Positions 36,618 through 45,855 of a stretch of DNA of 64,000 nucleotides are shown in pieces. Each line of letters begins with the position of its first letter. Position 1 is the stretch's first letter. Location of the stretch: assembly GCA_902526175.1 (NCBI GenBank), contig CABZJY010000004.1:1-64000 (forward strand), written 5' to 3'. This DNA is from an uncultured Alphaproteobacteria bacterium. GTDB taxonomy: Bacteria > Pseudomonadota > Alphaproteobacteria > Methylaequorales > Methylaequoraceae. Made by a program: the position numbers and the translations under genes. Under the pieces are notes generated by a model. It did not search any database. It was not told where the DNA came from and was given only the letters and a program-made list of their open reading frames with translations.

Positions 36618-37884
36618 TTTTCTTCTTACCTCCCATGTATGTCTGCAAAACTTTTGGTATATTTACAGAACCATCAGAATTTTGATAATTTTCAAGTATA
36701 GCCACTATAATTCTTCCAATAGCTAAGCCTGATCCATTTAATGTATGAGGAAAAAATATTTCATTACTTTTCTGATCTTTAATTCTCATTTTCATTCTTC
36801 TTGATTGAAAATCAGAACAATTTGAACAACTTGATACTTCAACAAATTTATTCTGTCCAGGCATCCAAACCTCAAAATCAAAAGTTAATGAAGATGAAAA
36901 ACCAATATCTCCAGAACAAAGACTTACTTTTTTATATTTAAAATCTAAATTTTTTAAAATTTTTTCGACGCATTCACACATTCTCTCTAGTTCATTATCT
37001 GACTTTTCAGGTAGAGTAATGGATACAAGTTCGACCTTTCCAAATTGATGTTCTCTAATTAAACCTTTTGTATCTCTTCCAGATGCACCTGCTTCTTGTC
37101 TAAAACAATTGGTATATGCTGTGTACCTAAGTGGAAGCAAATCACTATTAATTATAGAATCCCTATTTAAATTAGTTAAACAAACTTCAGCTGTCGGTAT
37201 TAACCATAAGTCTTTACTAGTGTGGAATAAATCATCTGAGAATTTTGGTAATTGACCAGTACCCTCAAGTGTTTTACTCTTTACCAGCTCTGGAACTATG
37301 ATTTCTGAATAATTATTTTCTTGTGTATGAGTATCTAGTAAATAATTTACTAAAGCTCTATGAATTAAAGCTAAATCATTACTTAGAACAGAAAATCTTG
37401 ATCCAGAGATCTTTTGAGCCTGATCATAATTTAACATTTTTAAGCTTTCACCAAGCTCGAGATGATTTTTAGGTTTAAAATTAAAAACTCGGTCATCTCC
37501 TTTTATACTAAGGACAACATTATCTTCTTCGGATTTACCTATAGGCACATTTTCATGAATATTATTTGGAATTGAAAGTAATTTCAAATTTAATTTACCA
37601 TAGTTTTCACTGGCATTTTTTTCAAATAGATTAATACTTTCTTTAATTTTTAAAACTTCTTTTTTTAATACTTCAACTTTGTCTAGACTTTGTTCTTTTG
37701 ATAAAATAGAAATTTCTTTAGTTAAATCATTCCTTTTTTTTTGAAACTCTTCTTTTTGGGATAGTACTTTAAGATAATCATTATATAGAGATAAAATTTC
37801 TCTACTAATAGGTTCGAGGTTCCTTTTTTTTAGCCCAGCATCAAATAATTCAGGATTATTTTTTATAAATTTAATATCATGCAT
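36604..37884 (-). CDS. serS: Seryl-tRNA synthetase
   Basis: This 426-residue class II synthetase has an N-terminal coiled-coil tRNA-binding arm (about 28-105), motif 2 in FRQEAGASGRDTKGLIREHQ (about 268) and motif 3 in GSGLAIGRIIVAILEN (about 390). It charges tRNA-Ser and, before modification, tRNA-Sec where present. It follows tatC by 2 bases. Confidence 0.98.
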   Translation of the reverse strand: MHDIKFIKNNPELFDAGLKKRNLEPISREILSLYNDYLKVLSQKEEFQKKRNDLTKEISILSKEQSLDKVEVLKKEVLKIKESINLFEKNASENYGKLNLKLLSIPNNIHENVPIGKSEEDNVVLSIKGDDRVFNFKPKNHLELGESLKMLNYDQAQKISGSRFSVLSNDLALIHRALVNYLLDTHTQENNYSEIIVPELVKSKTLEGTGQLPKFSDDLFHTSKDLWLIPTAEVCLTNLNRDSIINSDLLPLRYTAYTNCFRQEAGASGRDTKGLIREHQFGKVELVSITLPEKSDNELERMCECVEKILKNLDFKYKKVSLCSGDIGFSSSLTFDFEVWMPGQNKFVEVSSCSNCSDFQSRRMKMRIKDQKSNEIFFPHTLNGSGLAIGRIIVAILENYQNSDGSVNIPKVLQTYMGGKKKIESN

Positions 37885-37886
37885 AC

Positions 37887-38612
37887 TTATTTCTTATTTA
37901 AAAAATCTATAAAATATATAGACAGTTCAAAAAAAATAAACAATGGTATAGCAATACCTAATTGAGAAATTATATCAGGCGGGGTAAAAACTGCACCAAA
38001 AATTAAGATTCCTATAAAATAATATTTTCTGTTATTTCTTAAAATTTGCGAATTAATAATTTTTAACTTAGCAAGAATAAGTAAAAAAATGGGAAATAAG
38101 AATGCAAACCCTGTTGAAAAAAGTAAATACATAGTCAGCCTTATATATTCATTAAATTTTGACTCTAATTCAATAGAAAAATAATTTGAGCTTTTCAAAT
38201 TTTCAAAAGACACAAAAAAATCCCATATAATAGGTATTAAAAAAAAATATGAAAATAAAACACCAATATAAAACAGAAAAGGAATAGAATAGAATAAAGG
38301 TATAAAAAATTTTTTCTCTTTTTTGTACAATGCTGGTGAAATAAAAAGTGACATCTGTATTATAAAAAAAGGGAATGAAACCAAAAACGAAGAAAAAAGA
38401 GAGATTTTCAAGTATGAAACAAAAACTTCGGGTAAGCCAGTAAATATCATTCTTTTATTTTCTTTGTCACTGACTGCATCATATAATGGATACGTTAAAA
38501 TGTTTGTTATTTTCTCAGAATAAAAAAATGAAATGATAAAAATTGATATTAGAAAAATAAAACAAAATATTAATCTGTTTCTTAATTCTTTAAAATGGTC
38601 GAAATATGACAT
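37887..38612 (-). CDS. tatC: Twin-arginine translocase subunit TatC
   Basis: This 241-residue inner-membrane protein has six transmembrane helices and the conserved N-terminal FDHFKELRNRLIF segment that helps bind twin-arginine signal peptides. FTPPDIISQ in the fourth periplasmic/cytoplasmic transition is also typical. With TatA and TatB it exports folded proteins. It follows tatB by 5 bases. Confidence 0.97.
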   Translation of the reverse strand: MSYFDHFKELRNRLIFCFIFLISIFIISFFYSEKITNILTYPLYDAVSDKENKRMIFTGLPEVFVSYLKISLFSSFLVSFPFFIIQMSLFISPALYKKEKKFFIPLFYSIPFLFYIGVLFSYFFLIPIIWDFFVSFENLKSSNYFSIELESKFNEYIRLTMYLLFSTGFAFLFPIFLLILAKLKIINSQILRNNRKYYFIGILIFGAVFTPPDIISQLGIAIPLFIFFELSIYFIDFLNKK

Positions 38613-38617
38613 ACCAA

Positions 38618-38824
38618 TTAATTAGATTTATTTTTTTTTTTAATTTTTTTTTTCTCTTTAATTTCAAGATTTGAAAATTCATATTTAAGATTACTAATAT
38701 ATTGATTAATTTTTCTGTAAAATAAACCAATATTTTGAAAAATTTTTGGAAAATCTTTTGGCTTTACAAGAATTAAAATAAAGAAAATAATTATTAATAA
38801 TTCAATTAACCCAATATTGAACAT
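38618..38824 (-). CDS. tatB: Twin-arginine translocase subunit TatB (short)
   Basis: This 68-residue protein has one N-terminal transmembrane helix (IGLIELLIIIFFILILVKPK) with the family Pro and a short amphipathic, lysine-rich tail. It is much shorter than E. coli TatB (171), as in streamlined genomes. Identity as TatB, not TatA, rests on position between tatA and tatC and the Glu at residue 8. Confidence 0.88.
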   Translation of the reverse strand: MFNIGLIELLIIIFFILILVKPKDFPKIFQNIGLFYRKINQYISNLKYEFSNLEIKEKKKIKKKNKSN

Positions 38825-39004
38825 TTATTTGTTTTTAGTTTTCTTAATTGTGCTTTTCTTTTTTTCAGAATCCTGAAGTCCTAATTTAAAAGATTTTATT
38901 CCCTTAGCTAATTCTCCTGCAACCTTCGGCAATTTACCAGCACCAAATACTATTAAAACAATCACCAATATTAATAATATTTCCCAATGTCCAAGTCCAA
39001 ACAC
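38825..39004 (-). CDS. tatA: Twin-arginine translocase subunit TatA (GTG start)
   Basis: This 59-residue protein has the typical TatA start FGLGHWEILLILVIVLIVFG, then AGKLPKVAGELAKGIKSFK and a lysine-rich tail. It starts at GTG with a good AGGAG ribosome-binding site about 8 bases upstream; no ATG exists in frame. Its stop abuts the tatB ATG. TatA oligomers form the translocation path of the Tat system. Confidence 0.95.
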   Translation of the reverse strand: MFGLGHWEILLILVIVLIVFGAGKLPKVAGELAKGIKSFKLGLQDSEKKKSTIKKTKNK

Positions 39005-39034
39005 TAATACTCCTTTGTTTGTAAGATTATACCT

Positions 39035-39565
39035 TTATTTGTCATCTAATCCAATAGATTCTAATTCTTCAACTTTCGGTAAATCATTTATGTTCCTTAG
39101 TCCAAAATGTTTTAAAAATTCATCATCTGTTCCCCATGTCATCGGTCTTCCAGGTGTTTCTCTCCTCCCTTTTGGTTTAATCCATTTGAGGTCTAAAAGT
39201 ATGTCAATAGTTCCTTTAAATACTGGTTTACCTCTGATTTTTTCTATTTCAGCTCTTGTTACAGGTTGATGATATGAAATTATAGCTAATGTTTCCATTG
39301 TTGATTTTGATAATTTCCTTTTTTTCTCTGTTTCTATTTTCAAATAATTATTTAATAATGGTGAAGTTCTAAAAAACCATTTGTTTTCAGAACTAAATAA
39401 ATTTATACCTTTATCTTTATAATCAGATTCAATTTCTTTAATAATCTTATTTACATCAAAATCTCCATAATTACCTACAACTTTCTTTATGTAACTTAAA
39501 GTAAGCGGTTCCAAAGAGGAAAATATTAAGGCTTCAACTAATTTTTTTACAATTAAATTATCCAT
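39035..39565 (-). CDS. scpB: Segregation and condensation protein ScpB
   Basis: This 176-residue winged-helix kleisin partner begins with the typical KKLVEALIFSSLEPLTLSYI and contains ETLAIISYHQPVTRAEIEKI (about 90) and RGKPVFKGTIDILLDLKWI. With ScpA it completes the Smc condensin ring. It overlaps scpA by 8 bases and precedes tatA by 30 bases. Confidence 0.96.
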   Translation of the reverse strand: MDNLIVKKLVEALIFSSLEPLTLSYIKKVVGNYGDFDVNKIIKEIESDYKDKGINLFSSENKWFFRTSPLLNNYLKIETEKKRKLSKSTMETLAIISYHQPVTRAEIEKIRGKPVFKGTIDILLDLKWIKPKGRRETPGRPMTWGTDDEFLKHFGLRNINDLPKVEELESIGLDDK

Positions 39566-40292
39566 TTTTCCTTTTTGCTTTGATTAAAATTTTCCTCTGC
39601 TCATTATCTTGAATTATTTGTAGTTGACCTTTTTGCGCATAAATAAGAGAAGCCATAAGAATAGAGGCAATTGCAGATTTTTTTAATTTATAATTTATTA
39701 AACTGTCTGGCAAGAAATCAAAAAGTTCGCTCCATTGATCATTAAAATTAAGAAGAAAATATTTTAACCATAATTTTGCATCATCAGCAGAAAATAATTG
39801 ATCTTTTTGTATATGTAAATTTAATCTCTTTCTTGTTTTTTCTATACTTACATATGTCTTAAGTAAATCATGAAGAGAGGCGTTTATAACAATTTTGTTA
39901 CTAACAAAAAAATCATTATTTTTTTGTTTTCTAGTAAAAAAATCTTTACCTTCCTGATATAGACTTTGTATTTTTTCACTTGCAATTTTAATAGCATTAT
40001 AATGAAGTAATCTTTTTGTTATATCTTCTTCTAAACTTTCAAATTCCTCTGTTTCGTCTTTGGGTAATAACAAACGGGATTTCAGCAAAGCTAGAAAAGA
40101 AGCCATAACTAAATAATCTGCGGACAAATTTAGTCTATTTATATTCATTTTAATAAAATCTAAATATTGATCAGCTAGCTCTAAAATGGATAATTTTGTA
40201 ATATCTACTTTTTGATTTTTAGACAATTCTAAAAGCAAATCTAAAGGTCCTTCAAAACCACTTATATTTAGATTTAATTTTTCTATATCCAT
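39558..40292 (-). CDS. scpA: Segregation and condensation protein ScpA
   Basis: This 244-residue kleisin subunit of the Smc complex has the signature FEGPLDLLLELSKNQKVDIT at the N-terminus, YLVMASFLALLKSRLLLP (about 65-83) and a C-terminal winged-helix region. It follows nagZ by 10 bases and overlaps scpB. Confidence 0.96.
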   Translation of the reverse strand: MDIEKLNLNISGFEGPLDLLLELSKNQKVDITKLSILELADQYLDFIKMNINRLNLSADYLVMASFLALLKSRLLLPKDETEEFESLEEDITKRLLHYNAIKIASEKIQSLYQEGKDFFTRKQKNNDFFVSNKIVINASLHDLLKTYVSIEKTRKRLNLHIQKDQLFSADDAKLWLKYFLLNFNDQWSELFDFLPDSLINYKLKKSAIASILMASLIYAQKGQLQIIQDNEQRKILIKAKRKNG

Positions 40293-40302
40293 CTAGTATA
40301 CA

Positions 40303-41304
40303 TTATTTTTTTGAATATAAAATTTCATTCATTTTTGTTGAGTTTATACATTTTGATTTATAAAATTTTTTTTTGTATTCTTTTAAATATTCCAGTTTTT
40401 TTGTATTAACATAGCGAGAATTTTCATAAATTATTTTCATTTCATTTAATTTTGCATCACAATACAAAACTATATCACAACCAGCATCGTAAGATTTAAT
40501 AGTCCTTTCTTTCATAGTACCTTTGAGAGCTTTCATAGACAAGTCATCAGTTATTATTAATCCATTAAATTTCATTTTTTTGATTAGAAGTTCATTAATT
40601 AGCTTTTGAGAGTAAGTAGCTATATTTTTGTCGATATTTTCATACACTATATGAGCTAGCATTACAAATATTTCATCCTTAAGATAGCGAAAACATTTTA
40701 AATCAGTTTGAGCAAGGTTTTTTAAAGAAACTTTGAGACGTGGCAATTCAAGATGACTATCTTTTTTGGATCTACCATGACCAGGAAAATGTTTAGGAAC
40801 CGGAAAAATACCTGAGTCTTGAAAACCTTTACAATATTGTTTTCCTAAAATAGAAATCATTTCTTCATTGTTTCCAAAAGATCTATCTCCGATTACTTTA
40901 TTTCCATAGCTAAATCTAATATCTAAAATTGGAGAAAAGTTAACATCAACACCAACAGCTTTTAGCTGCTTACCAATTTTGTTTGCATTATAATATGCTA
41001 ATTTCTTAGCCAAAAGCATATTTTTTTCGTATATACTTCCAAAAAAAGACTGAGGTGGAATTTTATTAAATTCGTTATTATCTAGTCTTTGGACTCTTCC
41101 ACCTTCTTGGTCTATAAAAATTAAAAGCTTCTTATTTAATGTAATCTCCTTAATTTCTTTTATTAAATTTGTTACTTGTAATTTATTCTTAAAATTTCTT
41201 TTAAAAAGAACAAATCCGAAGGGATTAGTTTTAGAAAAAAAAAGTTTTTCTTTTTTTTTTAATTTTAGTCCCTCACAAGAAAAAATTACTCCTTTGACAG
41301 ACAT
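40303..41304 (-). CDS. nagZ: Beta-N-acetylhexosaminidase NagZ
   Basis: This 333-residue GH3 enzyme of cell-wall recycling removes GlcNAc from anhydromuropeptides. It shows the catalytic loop KHFPGHGRSKKDSH (about 168) with the acid/base His-Asp dyad and the nucleophile Asp in LIITDDLSMKAL (about 247), plus IDQEGGRVQRL. It follows the SPOR gene without a gap. Confidence 0.95.
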   Translation of the reverse strand: MSVKGVIFSCEGLKLKKKEKLFFSKTNPFGFVLFKRNFKNKLQVTNLIKEIKEITLNKKLLIFIDQEGGRVQRLDNNEFNKIPPQSFFGSIYEKNMLLAKKLAYYNANKIGKQLKAVGVDVNFSPILDIRFSYGNKVIGDRSFGNNEEMISILGKQYCKGFQDSGIFPVPKHFPGHGRSKKDSHLELPRLKVSLKNLAQTDLKCFRYLKDEIFVMLAHIVYENIDKNIATYSQKLINELLIKKMKFNGLIITDDLSMKALKGTMKERTIKSYDAGCDIVLYCDAKLNEMKIIYENSRYVNTKKLEYLKEYKKKFYKSKCINSTKMNEILYSKK

Positions 41305-41820
41305 TTATGAAACCTTAACAATTAAACAGGGTTTTTTCTCTTTTAAAATCAGTTCACACAACAATTTTGCTTCATTTTTTGTAAATAGATTTTTTGTTTG
41401 AATTCTTACATATAAACCAAGTCCCGGAACACTTACTTCTGAATCAGTTAAAGTTCCAATTTTATCTTTAATTTTATTTGAAAAGTTTATACCTTGAATT
41501 GTCTCTAAACTGTACACTTTTTTTTTTATTGATGCTAATTGTAACCTATAGTTTTTTTTTTGATCCACATTAGCGATTAATTTTTCAGTGATATCTTTGC
41601 CAATATCTTTGCCCTTTTTTTGATTTTGTATTTCGAAAATTTCCAAATTATTTTCTGAACTTTCTGTAATTTTTATATCTATCCACAGAATATCATTATT
41701 TTGACTAATCTTCGGAATGTTATTATTTGGTACTATTAAAAAATAAGTTTTCAGGACAAATAACGAGAAGCTTAAATAGATTATTAAAAGGAACGAAAAT
41801 TTGATAATTCTTATTTTCAT
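41305..41820 (-). CDS. SPOR-domain membrane protein
   Basis: This 171-residue protein has one N-terminal transmembrane helix (about 8-30) and a C-terminal SPOR domain (about 90-171; YRLQLASIKKK, VPGLGLYVRIQTKNLFTKNE). SPOR domains bind denuded septal peptidoglycan, so a division-site role is likely. Its place between argS and nagZ is conserved in Alphaproteobacteria. Confidence 0.85.
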   Translation of the reverse strand: MKIRIIKFSFLLIIYLSFSLFVLKTYFLIVPNNNIPKISQNNDILWIDIKITESSENNLEIFEIQNQKKGKDIGKDITEKLIANVDQKKNYRLQLASIKKKVYSLETIQGINFSNKIKDKIGTLTDSEVSVPGLGLYVRIQTKNLFTKNEAKLLCELILKEKKPCLIVKVS

Positions 41821-41821
41821 A

Positions 41822-43537
41822 TCACATTTTTTTAGGTGCTTTAATATTCAAAATTAATAAACCGTTACAAATTATCTTTTTTACAACTTTTATCAAACCT
41901 ACTCTTGCAAACATTAGAAATTTGTTGTCGTCAAGTATTATTCTTTTACTTTGATCTTTTGATCCTTGAGAATAATAGTTATGAAAAAGTTTTGCCAAAT
42001 CATATAAATAATTTGTCAATCTATGAGGTTCTAATTTAACAATACAAGATTCTAAAATATTTAAATAATTTGAAAGCATAATTATAAGATTTATCTCTTC
42101 TGGTAATATTAAATATTTAAAATACTTATCAAACTCTTCATCTTTTAAATTACTTGATTTTGTCATCCTTTCAATAGAACAACATCTAGCATGAGCATAT
42201 TTGACATAGAAAATAGGATTATCTTTACTTTGCTCTTTTACTTTATCAAAATCAAAATCTATTACTTTATCTGATTTTCTTGAAACCATCATAAATCTTA
42301 AAACGTCCTTTCCTACATCATCTATTACCTCTCTTAAAGTAATAAAACTACCTTTCCTTTTTGACATTTTGATTGGTTTTTTATTTTGAATTAAGTTAAC
42401 TAAGGCTGTTAATTCAATATTAAATTCAAAATTGTTGCCAAAAAGAGATGTGATCGCATTTTTTATTCTTTTTACGTATCCTGAGTGGTCTATTCCCCAT
42501 ACATTTAATAACAAGTCATATTTTCTATCAATTTTCGTTGAATGATAAATAATATCTGACATGAAATAAGTTAAATCTCCGTTTGGTTTTATTAATGTTC
42601 TATCTTTGTCATCATCAATTGATTCTGATTTGAAAAGTAATTGTTTTTCTGGCTTCCAATTATCATCTGTTTTTCCAAGCGGTTTTTTTGAAAACCCTTC
42701 GTAAGCTAAATCTTTTTTAAGTAATTTTTCAATCACTAAATTTACATTGTCTTTAGTAGCAATTTCTTTTTCAGATATGAAATAGTTATGTATAACTCCA
42801 AGATTTTTTAAATCTATTTTTATATCTTTTATGATATTTTCTACTATCAAATCTCTAAGTCTTTTGTCATTCTTTAAATTAATGACATCATTATTATCCA
42901 AGAAATTTTTTGCTATGTTTTCAATATATTTTCCTGAATAATATTCTTCTGGCTCTTTGATATTTTTATCGGACAACTTATTACAATAATAAATTACTGA
43001 ATTAATTAAAACATCAATTTGATTTCCTGCATCATTAATATAATACTCCTTATCTACTTCATAACCAGCTTCAATAAAAAGGTTTGCAATTGTATCTCCT
43101 AATATGGCTCCTCTTGCATGCCCAATGTGCATTAACCCAGTAGGGTTTGCAGATACAAATTCAATATTAACACGTTTTTTTTTAAATTTACTTTTATCTA
43201 TTTTTTGATTACTTAGTAACATTTCATAAAGTTCATTTTGCCAAAAACTATTTTTGAATTCAAAATTAAGAAATCCTGGCTTTACTATTTTAATGTTTTC
43301 AAATTCAGCTAAATTTGATATTTTTTTTAAAAAAATATCACCAAATTCTACAAACTTCATTTTGGATCTTTTTGAATTTATCATTAGTACATTTGTAGAT
43401 AATTGTCCAAATTTATTATCAGGAACTTGCTCTATAGAGTATTTAAAGATCTCTGGACAATTTTCTATTACTTTTGATTTTACTAACAAGGTTAGAGTTT
43501 TATCTATGGTTTCTTTTAAAAATTTATAATAAGACAT
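41822..43537 (-). CDS. argS: Arginyl-tRNA synthetase
   Basis: This 571-residue class I synthetase has an N-terminal Add-1 domain, the HIGH motif in NPTGLMHIGHARGAILGD (about 132), a KMSKS-type motif KMSKRKGS (about 395), and a C-terminal DALR anticodon-binding domain. It abuts dgt upstream. Confidence 0.97.
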   Translation of the reverse strand: MSYYKFLKETIDKTLTLLVKSKVIENCPEIFKYSIEQVPDNKFGQLSTNVLMINSKRSKMKFVEFGDIFLKKISNLAEFENIKIVKPGFLNFEFKNSFWQNELYEMLLSNQKIDKSKFKKKRVNIEFVSANPTGLMHIGHARGAILGDTIANLFIEAGYEVDKEYYINDAGNQIDVLINSVIYYCNKLSDKNIKEPEEYYSGKYIENIAKNFLDNNDVINLKNDKRLRDLIVENIIKDIKIDLKNLGVIHNYFISEKEIATKDNVNLVIEKLLKKDLAYEGFSKKPLGKTDDNWKPEKQLLFKSESIDDDKDRTLIKPNGDLTYFMSDIIYHSTKIDRKYDLLLNVWGIDHSGYVKRIKNAITSLFGNNFEFNIELTALVNLIQNKKPIKMSKRKGSFITLREVIDDVGKDVLRFMMVSRKSDKVIDFDFDKVKEQSKDNPIFYVKYAHARCCSIERMTKSSNLKDEEFDKYFKYLILPEEINLIIMLSNYLNILESCIVKLEPHRLTNYLYDLAKLFHNYYSQGSKDQSKRIILDDNKFLMFARVGLIKVVKKIICNGLLILNIKAPKKM

Positions 43538-44680
43538 TTAAAAAGAATAAAGGTTGAAGTATTTCTCATGAATATTTATTGCATTTTTATCAGTCATACT
43601 TGCAATATAATCGCCTATTACGATTTCTAAATCATTTTCCTGTTTTAATTTTTTTTTCCATTCGTCAGGTAATAGTTGTGGCTCAACCAAAAATAAATCG
43701 AATAAATCAGAAACAATTTTTTTTGCTTTGTAGGTCATTATCTTTACAGAGTGATTAAAATACATTTTTTTTTTTAAAAATTTTCTTAATTCATCTTCTT
43801 TGGCAATCATTTCATCACTAAAAGATACAACAAAACCTTTATAATCTTTAATTTCATTACAAGATTTTGGCTTTATAAGAGATAAATTTTTTTTAGTATT
43901 TTTTTCTAAATCGTCAATCATACTTTTTATTAGTGATCTTACCAATTCGTGTTGTACTCGTTTCTTTTCTAATTTTAAATTTTTTTTTTTTATTTTCATT
44001 AATTTTTCTTTTACTAATTGGACTTCGGATATCTCATCAAGGTCAAAAATTTTTGCGTGCAGTCCATCATCAATATCATTATTATTATAAGCAATGTCGT
44101 CTGAAATTGATGCGATTTGTGCTTCAAAACTTGGACTTTTCTTCAAGTTGCAATTAAATTTTTTTAATATGGGTACCATAAAATTTGGTAAATGAGTTTT
44201 GACTGGGCCATTATGCTTTAATATTCCCTCTAATGATTCCCAAGTTAAATTTAAACCATCAAAATTTAAATATCTCTGTTCTAAATTTGTAAGTATTTTC
44301 AATGCATGTAAATTATGGTTAAATCCACCTTTTTTTTTTAATTTTATGTTAAGTGCTTCTTCACCTGCGTGACCGAAGGGAGTGTGACCAAGATCATGAG
44401 CAAGTGCAATAGTCTCAGATAGATCTTCATTAACTCTAAAAAGTTTTGATAATGACCTCGCCAATTGAGAGACTTCAATGCTATGTGATAGTCTTGTTCT
44501 GTAGTAATCTCCTTCATGATGTACAAATACTTGGGTTTTATATTTTAGTCTACGAAAAGATGTGCTGTGAATAATACGATCTCTGTCCCGCATATAAATT
44601 GTTCTATTCCTATCCTCTTTTTCTTTATGAAAGCGTCCTTGAGAATTTTTTGCTAGTTGTGAAAAAATTGAATATTGCAT
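43538..44680 (-). CDS. dgt: Deoxyguanosinetriphosphate triphosphohydrolase-like protein
   Basis: This 380-residue HD-domain enzyme has SHSIEVSQLARSLSKLF, the metal-binding LAHDLGHTPFGHAGEEAL (about 93), and SISDDIAYNNNDIDDGL (about 190) supplying the final Asp. It hydrolyses dNTPs to nucleoside plus triphosphate. It heads the argS-SPOR-nagZ-scp-tat operon and is divergent from erpA, a conserved arrangement. Confidence 0.95.
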   Translation of the reverse strand: MQYSIFSQLAKNSQGRFHKEKEDRNRTIYMRDRDRIIHSTSFRRLKYKTQVFVHHEGDYYRTRLSHSIEVSQLARSLSKLFRVNEDLSETIALAHDLGHTPFGHAGEEALNIKLKKKGGFNHNLHALKILTNLEQRYLNFDGLNLTWESLEGILKHNGPVKTHLPNFMVPILKKFNCNLKKSPSFEAQIASISDDIAYNNNDIDDGLHAKIFDLDEISEVQLVKEKLMKIKKKNLKLEKKRVQHELVRSLIKSMIDDLEKNTKKNLSLIKPKSCNEIKDYKGFVVSFSDEMIAKEDELRKFLKKKMYFNHSVKIMTYKAKKIVSDLFDLFLVEPQLLPDEWKKKLKQENDLEIVIGDYIASMTDKNAINIHEKYFNLYSF

Positions 44681-44741
44681 TAGATATATCTTGAGGTATA
44701 TTATAATTACAAATTTTTTAAACTACACATTTTTTTTAATT

Positions 44742-45062
44742 ATGATTACAGTTACTGAACAAGCAATAAATAGAATTCAAGAAGTATCAAAAAAGAAAAA
44801 AACAGGTTCTTTCTTTAGAGTTTCAATTTCTGGTGGTGGTTGTCAAGGATTTCAGTATAATTTTAAGTTTGAAGAGAAGAGTAATTCAGATGATGAAATC
44901 TTTAATTTTAAAGATGTTCAACTTCTAGTTGATAAGGTCTCACTTGATATTTTAAAAGGTAGTAAAATTGACTTTGTGAATGACATGCTTGGTTCATATT
45001 TTAAAATCGAGAATCCAAAAGCTTCTTCTACTTGCGGTTGTGGAACCTCCTTTTCCATATAG
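44742..45062 (+). CDS. erpA: Iron-sulfur cluster insertion protein ErpA
   Basis: This A-type carrier has three cluster ligands: Cys in GGGCQGFQY (about 36) and the pair in STCGCGTSF near the C-terminus. I place the start at the second Met (MITVTEQAINRIQE), giving 106 residues, the family length. The longer frame from 44691 adds a hydrophobic, non-homologous stretch. It is divergent from dgt and 16 bases before xthA. Confidence 0.94.
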   Translation: MITVTEQAINRIQEVSKKKKTGSFFRVSISGGGCQGFQYNFKFEEKSNSDDEIFNFKDVQLLVDKVSLDILKGSKIDFVNDMLGSYFKIENPKASSTCGCGTSFSI

Positions 45063-45078
45063 CTGAATAAAATCTAAA

Positions 45079-45855
45079 ATGCTAATTGCCTCATGGAATA
45101 TAAATTCTATTAGAGTAAGACTGGAAATTCTCCAAGAATGGATGGCGAAAAGAAAACCAGATGTAGTTTTACTGCAAGAAATAAAATGTGAAAATAAATT
45201 TTTTCCAGAAGAATTTTTAAAAAAACTGGGTTATATATCGAATATACATGGAGAAAAAGGAAAAAATGGGGTTGCTATATTAATTAATGAAAGTATTTCT
45301 CACGAATTAGAAAAAGTGCAAATAATAGATCTTAATCAAACCCATCAATCAAGATTCATTCATGTTGTTCTAAAAAAAATAAATATTTGTTGTTTATATA
45401 CACCAAATGGCAACCCACTGAGTAATCAGAAAAAATTTGAAGATAAGTTAATATGGTTAAAAAATTTAAAAAAATTTGCTGAACCATTTTTAAGAGATGA
45501 AAAGGATTTAATTCTTGGTGGGGATTTTAATGTTTTAGAAAATGAATTTGATGTAAAAGATATTGATAATTGGAGAAATGATGCTCTTGGGCATAATGAA
45601 GTAATAAAATATTTTAGAGAATTGATAGCACTTGGTTTAACAAATGTCGTAAGATTATATAAAAAGCCTGGAGAATGCTATAGTTTTTGGGACTACCAAA
45701 AACAATGTTGGCAAAGAAACTATGGCCTTTTAATTGATCATTTTCTAGTTTCTCCAAAAATTATTGAGAAAATTAGTGAATTTGGAATAGATTCATATTT
45801 AAGAAATTTAAATAAGCCTTCAGACCATGTTCCGATTTGGATTAAAATAAACTAA
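45079..45855 (+). CDS. xthA: Exodeoxyribonuclease III
   Basis: This 258-residue AP endonuclease/3' exonuclease has [11 protein letters not shown] at the start, the metal ligand in LLQEIKCEN (about 34), GGDFNV (about 152) and the terminal catalytic SDHVPIW. It acts in base excision repair. It pairs with erpA and overlaps the convergent ilvD stop by 4 bases. Confidence 0.96.
   Translation: MLIASWNINSIRVRLEILQEWMAKRKPDVVLLQEIKCENKFFPEEFLKKLGYISNIHGEKGKNGVAILINESISHELEKVQIIDLNQTHQSRFIHVVLKKINICCLYTPNGNPLSNQKKFEDKLIWLKNLKKFAEPFLRDEKDLILGGDFNVLENEFDVKDIDNWRNDALGHNEVIKYFRELIALGLTNVVRLYKKPGECYSFWDYQKQCWQRNYGLLIDHFLVSPKIIEKISEFGIDSYLRNLNKPSDHVPIWIKIN

Noticed and set aside
44691-44741. Longer start for erpA
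   Set aside because: The 17-residue extension is hydrophobic and outside the ErpA family; the second Met gives the usual length.
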